NCBI GenBank assembly: GCA_021775425.1
Contig: JAJFHX010000013.1
Span: 1-64,000, forward strand
Source: Hyphomicrobiales bacterium
Lineage (GTDB): Bacteria > Pseudomonadota > Alphaproteobacteria > Rhizobiales > HXMU1428-3
Length of the DNA stretch: 64,000 nucleotides
Direction of reading: 5' to 3'
How positions within the stretch are numbered: position 1 is the first letter of the stretch; each line of letters starts with the position of its first letter. The notes under the pieces were generated by a model that was given only the letters and a program-made list of their open reading frames with translations, searched no databases and was not told the DNA's origin. Positions 9,917 through 20,518 of the stretch are shown in pieces. The translations under genes were made by a program, and so were the position numbers.

Positions 9917-10693
9917 TCAATCTCCCTTTTTAAGCCACTTGTTTAATGCGGCCTCTAATGCACTTTTAGGTGTTTCAGTTGAAACCTGTTTCGTTTTGTC
10001 TCTTGAAGCTGATTGTTCACCAGGCTCTTTGTTACGATCTGATTTGTCATCAGATGTTGCTTTCGATCTGGCACTGCCACCTTGTTGTCTTGGCTTAGTT
10101 TCAGCTTTAGATGATGATGTCGTAAATTCTCGCAAATCATCTGAAAACTGTTTGATAAAATCTGAATTTCGCTCTTTAACCAACAAACCCACATGGCGCC
10201 CAATGGTGCTAAGAGCTTCACTGAGCCAGGCTTCATCTGCTTTGGCAAAGTCCTTTAAAACAAAATTGGCGACCTGGCTTTTATCTGCTGGTCGCCCAAC
10301 CCCAAGCCGCACCCGCTGATAATCATTGGAAACATGCTGACTAATGGATTTCAAGCCATTATGCCCTGCATTGCCGCCCCCACTTTTCACTTTGACCTTT
10401 GCTGCGTGAATATCAATTTCATCATGAAAAACAATCACATCTTCAGGGTCAATCTTATAAAACTGAACCGCCTCACGCACAGCTTCACCTGAAAGGTTCA
10501 TATAGGTTTGTGGCTTTAGCAAAAGGCACTTATCCCCTTCTATCAGCCCTTCAGAAAACTGGCCCTTAAAACGAGAACGCCAGGGCGCAAATTGATGCAC
10601 CCTGGCAATTTCGTCAATAGCCATGAAACCAATATTATGTCTGTTCCGGTCAAATTTTTTACCCGGATTGCCGAGCCCAACCAGAAGCTTCAT
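9917..10693 (-). CDS. pth: Peptidyl-tRNA hydrolase with a long C-terminal tail
   Basis: Releases peptides from drop-off peptidyl-tRNA. The core has [18 protein letters not shown] with catalytic His20, [12 protein letters not shown], and [28 protein letters not shown]. The core ends near residue 190. A lysine-, serine- and glutamine-rich disordered tail of about 65 residues follows, ending in a short predicted helix [14 protein letters not shown]. Tails of this type occur in Hyphomicrobiales Pth; their role is unknown to me. It lies 86 bases downstream of rplY. Confidence 0.96.
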   Translation of the reverse strand: MKLLVGLGNPGKKFDRNRHNIGFMAIDEIARVHQFAPWRSRFKGQFSEGLIEGDKCLLLKPQTYMNLSGEAVREAVQFYKIDPEDVIVFHDEIDIHAAKVKVKSGGGNAGHNGLKSISQHVSNDYQRVRLGVGRPADKSQVANFVLKDFAKADEAWLSEALSTIGRHVGLLVKERNSDFIKQFSDDLREFTTSSSKAETKPRQQGGSARSKATSDDKSDRNKEPGEQSASRDKTKQVSTETPKSALEAALNKWLKKGD

Positions 10694-10779
10694 TATCGGT
10701 CTCCATCATGAGATGAGCCATGAACCAGTCAAAACTCTGAATTCACGAAGTATCAAATCAGAGCAGATAAAGCAGATGA

Positions 10780-11430
10780 TTATTCATCACCTTCTTCTGT
10801 TGCTTCACCTTCTTCGCCGTCTTCAGCCTCTTCGCCGTCTTCTTCTTCTTCTTCACTTTCAGAAGGACCAGCAGTGGTGATTGTCGCAATTGTAAAATCA
10901 CGATCAGTAATCGTCGAAGTGACACCTTCAGGCAAAGTGATATCTGAAATGTGAATTGAATCGCCGATATCGGCATCTCCAAGATCAATCTCAATCACAT
11001 CAGGAATGGCATTTGGCGCACAGGTAAGTTCAAGTTCGTGGCGAACAATATTAAGCGCACCGCCCTTTTTAAGGCCAGGGCAAGTTTCTTCATTAAGAAA
11101 ATGAACAGAGACAGAAACAGAAACTTTCGTTCCCTTGCCAATCCGCAAAAAGTCAACATGCATCGGCAGATCTTTAACCGGATCAACCTGGCAGTCACGG
11201 GCAAGAACCTGTGTTGTTTTGCCATCAACTTCAATCACAAATACGGTCGAAAGAAACTGCCCGGAATTGAGGTGTTTCAAAACAACAGGGTAATCAAGGG
11301 AAATTGGTTCAGGTGCTTTATTATCGCCGTAAATAACAGCAGGGACTTGGCCCTCCCGTCTTGCAGCTCGAGCGGCCCCCTTGCCGACACGCTCACGCAC
11401 CGATGCTTTAAGTTCTACAAAATCAGACAT
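10780..11430 (-). CDS. rplY: 50S ribosomal protein bL25, Ctc (long) form
   Basis: Binds 5S rRNA. The N-terminal L25 domain (residues 1-95, with RVGKGAARAARREGQVPAVIYG) is followed by the beta-rich TL5/Ctc domain (about 96-185). A strongly acidic tail (residues 192-216, mostly Glu, Asp and Gly) is encoded by a cttctt-type near-triplet tract at 10790-10860. Such acidic tails are common in alphaproteobacterial bL25. It heads the rplY-pth-ychF unit. Confidence 0.96.
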   Translation of the reverse strand: MSDFVELKASVRERVGKGAARAARREGQVPAVIYGDNKAPEPISLDYPVVLKHLNSGQFLSTVFVIEVDGKTTQVLARDCQVDPVKDLPMHVDFLRIGKGTKVSVSVSVHFLNEETCPGLKKGGALNIVRHELELTCAPNAIPDVIEIDLGDADIGDSIHISDITLPEGVTSTITDRDFTIATITTAGPSESEEEEEDGEEAEDGEEGEATEEGDE

Positions 11431-11769
11431 CAGTATCTCCTAAAAAATCTAAGCTCCGGCCGGAACAGTGAACACTAAAAAATATTCAGTAAATTCCAGC
11501 AGGTAACAACATCCATGCGCCGAAACATTGGCAATAACCATGCTTCCTCCAGGGGTGAACAGCATCAGTTACATACATGGCTCAACAATATTGAAAAACA
11601 GGCTTATAGCGCTAAAAAATAACGAACGCAATAACTTTCCGCCCAATTCGTCGCTTTGGCAAACGTTTTAGAACGCCTGATTTAAGCGGTATTGAGTGTA
11701 AAGAATTAAACACCCCAGCCATAAGAAATGGCAGAGGTGCAGATCTCAAACATCAATAAACCATCAGAT
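11431..11769. other. Intergenic region upstream of rplY, with a terminator for the coiled-coil gene
   Basis: 339 bases between the end of the giant coiled-coil gene and rplY, both on the minus strand. On that strand, CACCTCTGCCAT (11728-11739) pairs imperfectly with ATGGCTGGGGTG (11711-11722) and is followed by a T-rich stretch at 11700-11710. This is a probable intrinsic terminator. The rest should hold the rplY promoter; I see no gene. Confidence 0.55.
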
Positions 11770-14700
11770 TTAACCGCCAATACGTCCGGCGGCGTGCATC
11801 AGCAGCAAATAAACCCGCCCTGAATCAGAAGTCAGGTGTTTGGTTGAAAGGTTACCAGCCGGATCTTTTGCCTCAGCGTCATTCAGCAAACGGTCAAAAT
11901 CAGCTATGTAACGGTCCACATTCCCTCTGAATGCAACATCTGATCCATAAAGCCCGTTGATGCGGCGGAACGCTTCGCCTCTGTCATTGTAAACAGATTC
12001 ACTAATCGGTGTTTTCAGACCGGAACGATATGTCCGCCATAATTCAACGGCCGCAGCCTGATCAACCAGTTGCGCAATCGCATTTATATTAATAGGCGGT
12101 GCAGAAGCCTGTTGCCCGGAAATATCACCAAGTGCACTGGTAACACTGCCGGTATCTTCAGGTTGATCAGCATGATCATCTTCAGAGGCACGGGCAAGCA
12201 AATCACCCATTGACCAATGAGAAGATCCACCTCTGCCAGGAGCCCCCTGACCTAAAGATTGACCTCCCAACGCCTGACCACCTAATGGTTGCCCTGCTGG
12301 CATCTGTCCGCCAGCTCTTTGCCCGGCCAGACCTTGTGCGCCAAGCTCATTACCTCCACCAAGTGGTTTCACCCCCTGATGCGGCAACTGACCGCCAGCT
12401 AAAGGTGAATTGGTTTGACCAAGAGATTTTGATAATTCAGACAAATCCATCTGATCGCTAACACGTTTGGCCAGTGTTTCAGTGATGGCATCTATCTCGG
12501 CATCGCGCTCATTCTGCATAGCGCCAGGATTATGAGCATTCAGGTTATGTTGCTGGTTAAAAGCTGAGGACGAGGAACCAGATTGCGGATTGTTCTGCGC
12601 ACCCTGATACCCGGCACCGAATTGCCCACTATTCATCGGCTTCGGTAATATTCCCTGCGCCTGGAAAGCATCTGTCACAGGACCACTGTTAAGAGGACCA
12701 CTGTTGAGAGCACCCTTGTTTGCAGAAGGCTGATAACCACCAGCACCACCATGCAATGAGCCCGGCGTGGAAACATCAATATGATCAGACCCGCTGGAGA
12801 TTGAAGAGAGCGATTCAAGAGCTTTCAACTGATCCTGCAATGTGCGCCGCATCAACGAAGCACTCTTGCGCGTGGTGTCAGGAATCTGCTGCAATTGTTC
12901 TTTCAAATGACTTTGTGTGTCACTGATCTCTGACGAAAGCGTGTTGATCTGGCTTGACATCTCATTGGAAACGGCGGCAATCCGGTCTTTCATATCGTGG
13001 ATTGCTTTTTCAGTCTGATTGGTTGCTGTATCTCTGAGTTTAGTTAATTCAGAAAGTGCTGCCATTGATTGTGTCGCTGAGCGTGAATGTAGCGACTGGG
13101 TAATATCCGTCGCCTTTTTTTCTGCCATCGCCAGAGTTTGCTCCAATTGCTTGGAGTAAGACCCCATAACCATATCAAGGTCACTTGTCCGATGAGAAAT
13201 GGATTCAACTAATTTTTGCAGATGAGATTGGCTATTTCCAAGTTTATTACCGATCCGGTCATGTGAATGTTCAAGCTTGGCCGCAGTCTCAACCACAAAA
13301 TTACCCTGATCCCGAAGGTTACTGGTAATCTGGCTCACATGGGTTTGCATACTTGATGAAATATCTTTCAGATATTGAGCCTGTTGAGCCAGCCCATGAA
13401 TGGTTTTAATCACCTGGTTGCCAACATCTTCTGTTGTCAGTTGCAGTGTTTTCGCCCCGGACATCAGCGCATTATCAAGCTCTTTGGTTTTCGCCCCGAT
13501 TGTCTGAACAATATACTGACTACGAGAATCCATAGAACGCCCAAGTTCTTCCGCTCGGTGCGCAAAAGCCTGATCCAGCGTTTTCGAACTGGTGTGAAGC
13601 GCATGGTCAAGCGCCTGCAAACGCTCAGTAAAGGCCGCATCAATCACCTGTGAGCGCTGAATGAGAGCTGAATCAAGCTCAGTCACCCGTGATGAAATCG
13701 CCATATCGAGATATTGCGCTTTATCAGATAGGGCACGGTCGATCTTCTGTGTTGTATTCGTCAGCGTATCTTCAAAATCATCCATGCGAGAATGTAATGT
13801 GTTATCAAATGTCTGTAATTTATTGCCAAGCGTATTATCAAGTGACTGACTGCGCTCATCCATAGAGATGCTCATCGTCTGCACATGCTTGCGGAAAATC
13901 CCTTCAAGTTGTTGCGTGCGATCTGTCAGTGCATTGTTAAGAGCGCCGGCATGATGGCCGATTGAGCTGTCAAGAGCTGTAAGATTTTTGCTGGCATGTT
14001 CAACAACCCGGCCAAGCTTAATTTGCTCTTTGCCCATCCGGTCAAGCAAGGCTGGCATTTCCCGGCCAACCCGGTCATTCATTGCAGTCATGGTAGAGAC
14101 AACAGAATTACTTTGCTCAGACATTGACTGAGCAACTTTTTCAGAAGATTCAATCAATTTGCTGGAAACAGAGCCGCTGGTTTTCTCAAGCAATTGCGTT
14201 GTCTGAAGACCCTGATGTTCAATTTGTTTCGTGACACGCTGCCCAAGCCCTGAAAGAGCAGAGCTGATCCGCTCGCTATCATTCGTGAGCGCAGTGCGTT
14301 CATGAGCCAGTTCACCAATCAGATTACGGATCCGGTGTTCGTTCTCACTATAAGAGCGCTCAAGTGCCGCCACTTCATTATGAACCATCGCTTCAAGCTC
14401 ACCAGCACGACCAAGTGCCCGCGAGATTGCATCATTCATAGCAGTTACCTGCCGCCTAACGGATTGACCAAGCGAAGCAACAGATTGTTCAGCCGCTTTA
14501 TCAGGCTCAGCAAGACGAACGGCAACTTCTGTCATTGCCGATGACATCAGCCGTAATTCCTGCGCCCGCCAGATAAGCAGGGCCAGAAACCAGAACAGGG
14601 CAATCGGAATAGTGATAACGGCAAGAGTGCCCATCGCATTCACAGATTGAAAAAACTGAGCAACACTAGTTACCTGCGAAAAGGCTGGCCAAAACACTGA

Positions 14701-15252
14701 CCAGACAAGGCCAGCCGAAAGACCAACCCAAACGGCTGAAGCAATCCCAGCAATGACAAACGGTCGATTGGACGGGCGCTGCTGCAGGGCAAAGATCAGC
14801 CCGCCAATAGAAGGAACATCATCATTGGCAGCAAAACGCCTGCGTGCCGGTGCCGCCCGGCGACGATCACCCTGATCATCAGAATTTTGGGTGCTGGTAC
14901 TTTCATCACGGCGCGGTGCACTGCTAACTCTGGTCGGATATGGATCCTGATCAGAGATTTGTCGCCCACCAATTGTTTTCATAGAATTGCCACTTGCACC
15001 ACTGCCCATAGAACCACCTTGTGAAACTTTACTGCTAACTGTTGGTTTTACATTCGGTCCGCCAGGTTGCCCGGCAGTTTTTCCGGTATTTTGTGAAAGC
15101 CCTCCAGGTGGGCTTTTAGAATAAGGCGAATTTCCCCCGCCGACACGCTTTGCCTCATCAGATGCACCTAATGATGAGTTGTTATTTTTTTGCCCTTTTG
15201 CCCCTTTTCGTGCCGCTTTAGAAAGAGGAGGCTGTTGCTTTTCTTGTGCCAT
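11770..15252 (-). CDS. Giant membrane-anchored coiled-coil protein (kinesin/apolipoprotein-like repeats)
   Basis: I do not recognise a named family with confidence. Residues 1-160 are polar, low-complexity and rich in Gly, Ser and basic residues. Two hydrophobic segments follow (about 164-189 and 207-228). Residues 230-830 form a very long heptad/11-mer coiled coil with repeated LD-SAL and LDHAL-type units (around 440-600). A Gly/Gln-rich linker with GGQPLGGQALGGQ repeats lies near 960-1010, and a compact C-terminal domain starts near ININAIAQLVDQ. Similar large proteins in Hyphomicrobiales are often mislabelled kinesin or apolipoprotein. The ATG at 15252 is preferred over a TTG four codons earlier. 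A scaffold or polar role is only a guess. Confidence 0.75.
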   Translation of the reverse strand: MAQEKQQPPLSKAARKGAKGQKNNNSSLGASDEAKRVGGGNSPYSKSPPGGLSQNTGKTAGQPGGPNVKPTVSSKVSQGGSMGSGASGNSMKTIGGRQISDQDPYPTRVSSAPRRDESTSTQNSDDQGDRRRAAPARRRFAANDDVPSIGGLIFALQQRPSNRPFVIAGIASAVWVGLSAGLVWSVFWPAFSQVTSVAQFFQSVNAMGTLAVITIPIALFWFLALLIWRAQELRLMSSAMTEVAVRLAEPDKAAEQSVASLGQSVRRQVTAMNDAISRALGRAGELEAMVHNEVAALERSYSENEHRIRNLIGELAHERTALTNDSERISSALSGLGQRVTKQIEHQGLQTTQLLEKTSGSVSSKLIESSEKVAQSMSEQSNSVVSTMTAMNDRVGREMPALLDRMGKEQIKLGRVVEHASKNLTALDSSIGHHAGALNNALTDRTQQLEGIFRKHVQTMSISMDERSQSLDNTLGNKLQTFDNTLHSRMDDFEDTLTNTTQKIDRALSDKAQYLDMAISSRVTELDSALIQRSQVIDAAFTERLQALDHALHTSSKTLDQAFAHRAEELGRSMDSRSQYIVQTIGAKTKELDNALMSGAKTLQLTTEDVGNQVIKTIHGLAQQAQYLKDISSSMQTHVSQITSNLRDQGNFVVETAAKLEHSHDRIGNKLGNSQSHLQKLVESISHRTSDLDMVMGSYSKQLEQTLAMAEKKATDITQSLHSRSATQSMAALSELTKLRDTATNQTEKAIHDMKDRIAAVSNEMSSQINTLSSEISDTQSHLKEQLQQIPDTTRKSASLMRRTLQDQLKALESLSSISSGSDHIDVSTPGSLHGGAGGYQPSANKGALNSGPLNSGPVTDAFQAQGILPKPMNSGQFGAGYQGAQNNPQSGSSSSAFNQQHNLNAHNPGAMQNERDAEIDAITETLAKRVSDQMDLSELSKSLGQTNSPLAGGQLPHQGVKPLGGGNELGAQGLAGQRAGGQMPAGQPLGGQALGGQSLGQGAPGRGGSSHWSMGDLLARASEDDHADQPEDTGSVTSALGDISGQQASAPPININAIAQLVDQAAAVELWRTYRSGLKTPISESVYNDRGEAFRRINGLYGSDVAFRGNVDRYIADFDRLLNDAEAKDPAGNLSTKHLTSDSGRVYLLLMHAAGRIGG

Positions 15253-15357
15253 ACAATAATCCAATACTTAACCCGCGTTACTATCTCAAACAATCGGATA
15301 AACTAATAATAAAAAAGCAAAACAAAGCTAATTTGCTTCAATACCCCAGTTTGGTTT

Positions 15358-15681
15358 TCATTCTAATTCCATATCGTTTACGACTTGCCCGCTCAGCGGG
15401 TGATAAGCCTGCCAGTTCAGCTTCAGCTCTTTGCATACCCGCAGAAACAATATGATTTCATAGAAATGAGAAACTCCCGTCTGAACAGCCGATAAATGTT
15501 CCAGCTGTCCTGTTTGAGACTTTTTGAACCATGCCAAAACCACTGCCATCTCTTTGTAAGGATCAGGAATGCGATCCATGATTAAAGAGAGTGATTTTAT
15601 CCGCAAATTCAAAAAATAATTTGCCCTCAAATGAATTGATAATTTTGCCCCACCATCCAATTCCGTTTGATAAAACACCAT
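15358..15681 (-). CDS. Hypothetical protein, uncertain
   Basis: A 107-codon frame with plausible protein-like composition, especially from residue 35 on (MDRIPDPYKEMAVVLAWF, then FYEIILFLRVCKELKLNW). It has no membrane segment or motif I recognise. The ribosome site before the ATG at 15681 is weak, and an internal ATG at residue 35 could be the true start. It lies alone between the coiled-coil gene and an AT-rich gap, so it may also be a chance frame. Confidence 0.35.
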   Translation of the reverse strand: MVFYQTELDGGAKLSIHLRANYFLNLRIKSLSLIMDRIPDPYKEMAVVLAWFKKSQTGQLEHLSAVQTGVSHFYEIILFLRVCKELKLNWQAYHPLSGQVVNDMELE

Positions 15682-16351
15682 TATGTCAAAACTCTGCCAA
15701 CAACTGGAATATTCATTTCCCTGGCAGGAATTTTATGTATCACGGCTTTAATCAAACATATCGCTGTCTGCCCCTGTATAAAACAAAAAAACAGGCTGAA
15801 AGCGCGAATCAACGCCTACAGACCCCCTGAATTCTGTTAATGTTGAAAAAATGTGGAAAACAATGCCAATCTAATCATCAGGAACAACAGCTCAAACCCA
15901 TATCCAACAACACATCTTATAATAAAATTTTAAAATCGTGCTGTGCGCGAAATGCCCTCATAAACAAAAGCCCTCTTAACCGTGAGACCCGTTTTGAAAA
16001 TCAAAATGAATTCCCACAGTTGCCGGGTGATGTCACCATCCCCAGAGCCCGTTGATATTTTTGGATTAAATTTAAACCCGAAAATCACTGAACATCAGAC
16101 ATAACAAAATAATACCCGAAGGTACCATATTATTCATCACGAATCACTACATGTTTTCAATGTAAAGCAAAAAAAATTTCCAAAATAACCCTGTGCAATA
16201 CTCACCTCACATATGCAATAAAAAAACATTCATCGTTTATCAAGTCGTAAGAACTTCTGGTTTAAAGTTTAAAGACTCAATGGTTTTGAGGGCTTGCAAT
16301 TGTTGGCTGCAATAGAGATGCAAGGACATTTAAACTGAAAAGGGCAAAGCG
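15682..16351. other. AT-rich intergenic region before the Hpt gene
   Basis: About 670 bases with several short plus-strand frames (for example 15840-16055) that have lysine/asparagine-rich, unstructured translations and no ribosome site. The last 100 bases should hold the Hpt promoter. I see no RNA gene or clear repeat. Confidence 0.45.
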
Positions 16352-16735
16352 ATGGCATATGGTGCTGAGCAAATCTTCGAGGAGTTTGAAGAAGAAAAAC
16401 ATCCATGTAGTAACAAACCAATTGATCTTGTACATTTGTCTCGTCAGACATTTGGCAACAAAGATCTTGAAAATGAGGTTCTCGGCCTGTTTTACAAACA
16501 TTCACAACAATGTTTAACACGGTTAAGAGAGGCCACAACTCCAAAACAATGGGCTGAGGCAATGCACTCAATCAAAGGCTCATCAAGGGGCATCGGTGCC
16601 TGGGAAATTGGCGAGCTGGCTGAAAAATATGAGTGCACGCACCCAACTGAAACAGAAACTGAAAAAGAAAAAGCGGTCCGTAAAATCGAAAATTTGATAA
16701 ATACGACCAATAAATTTATCAAAAACCTGATTTAA
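16352..16735 (+). CDS. Stand-alone Hpt (histidine phosphotransfer) protein
   Basis: Small cytoplasmic phosphorelay intermediate of 127 residues. The Hpt signature MHSIKGSSRGIGAW puts the phospho-accepting histidine at H72, with the usual following helix (GELAEKYE). A good ribosome site (AAGGG) precedes the ATG. No kinase or receiver is adjacent, so it is an orphan. The hybrid kinase at 26650-28101 ends in a receiver domain and is a conceivable donor, but nothing in the sequence proves the pairing. Confidence 0.88.
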   Translation: MAYGAEQIFEEFEEEKHPCSNKPIDLVHLSRQTFGNKDLENEVLGLFYKHSQQCLTRLREATTPKQWAEAMHSIKGSSRGIGAWEIGELAEKYECTHPTETETEKEKAVRKIENLINTTNKFIKNLI

Positions 16736-17316
16736 TCGGCCCTGTTTGAAATTATTTTTTCGGGCCTGTCAGCTACTGATCTGGCCTCTCTGTTTCTGAT
16801 AAAGAGCCTGTAGTCTTGTCACTCTTTATATAGAGTGCCTGAAAAACAGCAGGCATCCATTTTGCGCTTCTCATTGAGATACGGGCAATCACATTCCAAT
16901 GCCCGGCACGGCTCAGTTATCATCCACTACATGAACATTGGCATCATAGAATTAAATTCCGGCGATAAATTTATTAGTTGTTCGAAGTTTCAGCCATACG
17001 GCTAGCTGCACAGGCGTCTCTGTCTCTCCCGTTATATTAACCCTGACCAGTTGTTATTAAACACCCATAAGCAATTCTTGCTGGAATCTCACTCAGATAT
17101 GCCTTATAGGAAGGCGCTTAAGAGATTGCACCCGGATTGAATACTGTTTGCCACGTTCCTGCCTGATTGAACATTCAGCGGAAGCTCAGAATTGAAAGGC
17201 AAACAGAAGCTGCGTTTGCGGTAATAACAACAGGGGCAAATGAACCGGCCTGATTTATGAAAACTCCTCAATCAGGCTGAGTGAATAATTGAACAAAGGA
17301 GCGCGGTTTAAAATCC
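16736..17316. other. Intergenic region with palindromes upstream of the ferredoxin gene
   Basis: 581 bases without a convincing gene. It contains an exact 6-bp-arm palindrome, CACTCT-TTATAT-AGAGTG (16820-16837), which could be an operator or the loop of a transcript end for the Hpt gene. An 8-bp stem, GCCTGATT/AATCAGGC (about 17249-17277), sits 40 bases before the ferredoxin start and could structure its leader. Confidence 0.5.
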
Positions 17317-17637
17317 ATGCCAAAAATTACCTTTATAGAACATGACGGAACCACAAATGAAGTTGAGGGTGAAGTCGGAATGACGGTCATGGAACTGGCT
17401 CGCAAACATGACATTCCCGGCATTGAAGCTGAATGCGGCGGTGCCTGTAGCTGTGCGACCTGCCATGTTTATGTCGATGACGCATGGACAGCAAAAACCG
17501 GCTCACCCGAAGAGATGGAAGAAGACATGCTCGACTTCGCTTTTGACGTGCGTGCCAATAGCCGTCTTAGCTGCCAGATTAAAATCACAGATGAGCTGGA
17601 TGGCCTCATCGTCAGAACACCGGAAAAACAATTCTGA
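17317..17637 (+). CDS. 2Fe-2S ferredoxin, adrenodoxin/FdVI type
   Basis: Soluble electron carrier of 106 residues. Cluster ligands follow the vertebrate-type spacing: C40, C46 and C49 in [11 protein letters not shown], and C86 in RLSCQI. The acidic patch after the cluster ([11 protein letters not shown]) is the usual partner-docking face. A strong ribosome site (AAAGGAGCG) precedes the ATG. The next gene, 111 bases on, encodes a ferredoxin-NADP reductase of thioredoxin-reductase type, the probable donor. Acceptors could be iron-sulfur assembly, a P450 or heme-modifying enzymes; the window does not say which. Confidence 0.95.
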   Translation: MPKITFIEHDGTTNEVEGEVGMTVMELARKHDIPGIEAECGGACSCATCHVYVDDAWTAKTGSPEEMEEDMLDFAFDVRANSRLSCQIKITDELDGLIVRTPEKQF

Positions 17638-17733
17638 TTTTAAGAATTCACGCTTGTTTTTATCTCTGGTCGCCGAATTCGGCAGAGCCGCATGAAACAC
17701 AATGCATCTAGGGCCATGTTGCCAGTATGATGA

Positions 17734-18783
<1,050 letters not shown>

Positions 18784-18824
18784 CCTAAACTGACCTGACA
18801 GTAATGGTTGTAGAATTTCTGGCC

Positions 18825-20066
18825 TTAATATTTATAAAGCCAGTCATACTGTTTCAGCATCCATGAAGCGGGCAGAGCTTTCACGCCCAAATTGCGAATA
18901 TGCGCCAGATAAGATGATGCGTGATAGAACTGCAATTGATAGACAGACTTGGAAAACACCCGCTGGCAGCGGCGAAAGCGCTGGGCCTGAAAAGTATCAA
19001 CAATTTTGTCTGGCTGATCCGGGTGATTTTCAATCAGCTCTGCGAGCAGGCTGGCATCTTCTATCGCCATCGCCGCCCCCTGAGCAAGAAACGGCAGAAT
19101 AGCATGGGCCGCATCTCCCATTAATATGGCGCGGCCGCGGCTCCATGGCTTAAATGGCGCAAGCATCATCAACGGCCATGCAGACCACCCCTCAACAGCC
19201 ATCACCGCCTGACGGATTGACTTATTCCAGGGCCGCATTTCTTCAAATAATGCTTCAGCCGGTAAATCACTGGCCCAATCTTTGGTAAGCGCTTTTCCCT
19301 TCGTAACGGCTACGAGGTTTATCTTATCCCCGCCCATCACTCTGTATTGCACCAGATGAGAATTGGGACCAAACCAGACCTGTGTTGAATTGGGACCGGT
19401 CGTATTTAGGTTACTCGGATTTTTTAAGTCACTTGCATTTTTAAATAACTGCGGCGCGGTGTCGGCATCTATCAGCGCACGCCACGCAATCATTTCGGTT
19501 TGTTGCGGTGTCTGTTCCTGTGCAAACATATGCCGCACGCGCGACCAGACCCCATCAGCACCAATCAGAAGCACCCCTTCACCCGTGCTGCCGTCTTCCA
19601 TATGCGCCCTGATCAAGCCATTGGTTTCAACGACTGGCGGATTCTGAGTGTAATTGATAAATTTTTTGCCAAGGTGAATGGAAACACAATCATACTCCTC
19701 AAGGGCTGCCAGCAGGATAGCCTGTAAATCCTTGCGTGCAACCACCCAGTAAGGAGCGCCATATTTTTCAAGCACACTATGGCCAAGCGGAATGTTCTTC
19801 AGGTGAGCATTCGTCAAACCGTCAGAGAGGCAGATTTGATCTGGTGCACTGATTACGGCACCTAACGCAGTTTCAAGTCCAAGATTTTTCAGGCGGCGCA
19901 CAGCATTGGGGCTGAGTTGCAACCCGGCGCCAATGTCACTGAATTCTTCAGCCTGCTCATAAATTTGTGAAGAGATATTGCGCTTCGCCAGCTCAAGCGC
20001 CAGCACCAGCCCGCCAATACCCCCGCCAATAATCAGAACCGGGGCATTTAACGAAGTGGCATTCAT
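18825..20066 (-). CDS. FAD-dependent aromatic-hydroxylase-type monooxygenase
   Basis: Group A flavoprotein monooxygenase of 413 residues (salicylate hydroxylase/UbiH-like). The N-terminal dinucleotide motif VLIIGGGIGGLVLALELAKR, the middle DG motif (VLLIGADGVWSRVR) and the C-terminal GD motif (GRAILMGDAAHAILPFLAQG) are all intact. The substrate cannot be read from the sequence. It is transcribed after a small zinc-finger gene 20 bases upstream and converges on the ferredoxin reductase. No aromatic-degradation genes are nearby, so a housekeeping hydroxylation is as likely as catabolism. Confidence 0.9.
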   Translation of the reverse strand: MNATSLNAPVLIIGGGIGGLVLALELAKRNISSQIYEQAEEFSDIGAGLQLSPNAVRRLKNLGLETALGAVISAPDQICLSDGLTNAHLKNIPLGHSVLEKYGAPYWVVARKDLQAILLAALEEYDCVSIHLGKKFINYTQNPPVVETNGLIRAHMEDGSTGEGVLLIGADGVWSRVRHMFAQEQTPQQTEMIAWRALIDADTAPQLFKNASDLKNPSNLNTTGPNSTQVWFGPNSHLVQYRVMGGDKINLVAVTKGKALTKDWASDLPAEALFEEMRPWNKSIRQAVMAVEGWSAWPLMMLAPFKPWSRGRAILMGDAAHAILPFLAQGAAMAIEDASLLAELIENHPDQPDKIVDTFQAQRFRRCQRVFSKSVYQLQFYHASSYLAHIRNLGVKALPASWMLKQYDWLYKY

Positions 20067-20086
20067 ATGAAAGTCTCTAATCGCGC

Positions 20087-20332
20087 TTATGCGGCAGCAG
20101 TTTTCACCAAACAGGCTGGTGGAATGCTCTCATCAGCGCCAAGTGTTTCGCGGTATTTATAAAGAGTGGAGCAATAAGGACAAATGATCTCATCATCCTG
20201 CCCCATATCAAGATAAACATGCGGATGGTCAAACGGAGCGGACGCGCCAATGCACTTAAATTCTTTCACACCGATTTCAATTTTTTCAACACCAATGTCG
20301 TTGGTAAATTGCGGTGTTCCACCATGTCCCAT
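20087..20332 (-). CDS. Zinc-finger (zf-CHCC, NDUFS6-like) protein
   Basis: Small protein of 81 residues with the Cys-His-Cys-Cys pattern of the family: C in FKCIGASAP, H in FDHPHVYLDMG, and CPYC in EIICPYCSTLYKY. In mitochondria the homologous complex I subunit binds zinc between the same residues; the bacterial proteins are conserved near complex I or as isolated genes. The ATG at 20332 has a GGGGA ribosome site, while the frame also runs to an ATG at 20347. Operon partner of the FAD monooxygenase. Confidence 0.9.
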   Translation of the reverse strand: MGHGGTPQFTNDIGVEKIEIGVKEFKCIGASAPFDHPHVYLDMGQDDEIICPYCSTLYKYRETLGADESIPPACLVKTAAA

Positions 20333-20518
20333 AACACATCCCCACATTTTTCAAAAAATAAGGCTAGCTTAAGTTTAAAACGATTCATGCTTTGAATAAG
20401 CCACTCATCTATAAGCCACAGAGCAGTGACAGTCAAAGCAGGAAAGTTGTTTGCAAAAGATAGCCTTGTTTCAGAAACAATGATAGAGAAAAGCTCGAAA
20501 ATTTAACAGGAGCAGGGC

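Noticed and set aside
15840-16055. 71-codon plus-strand frame in the region before the Hpt gene
   Set aside because: Asn/Lys-rich translation, no ribosome site, and stop-poor only because of AT bias.
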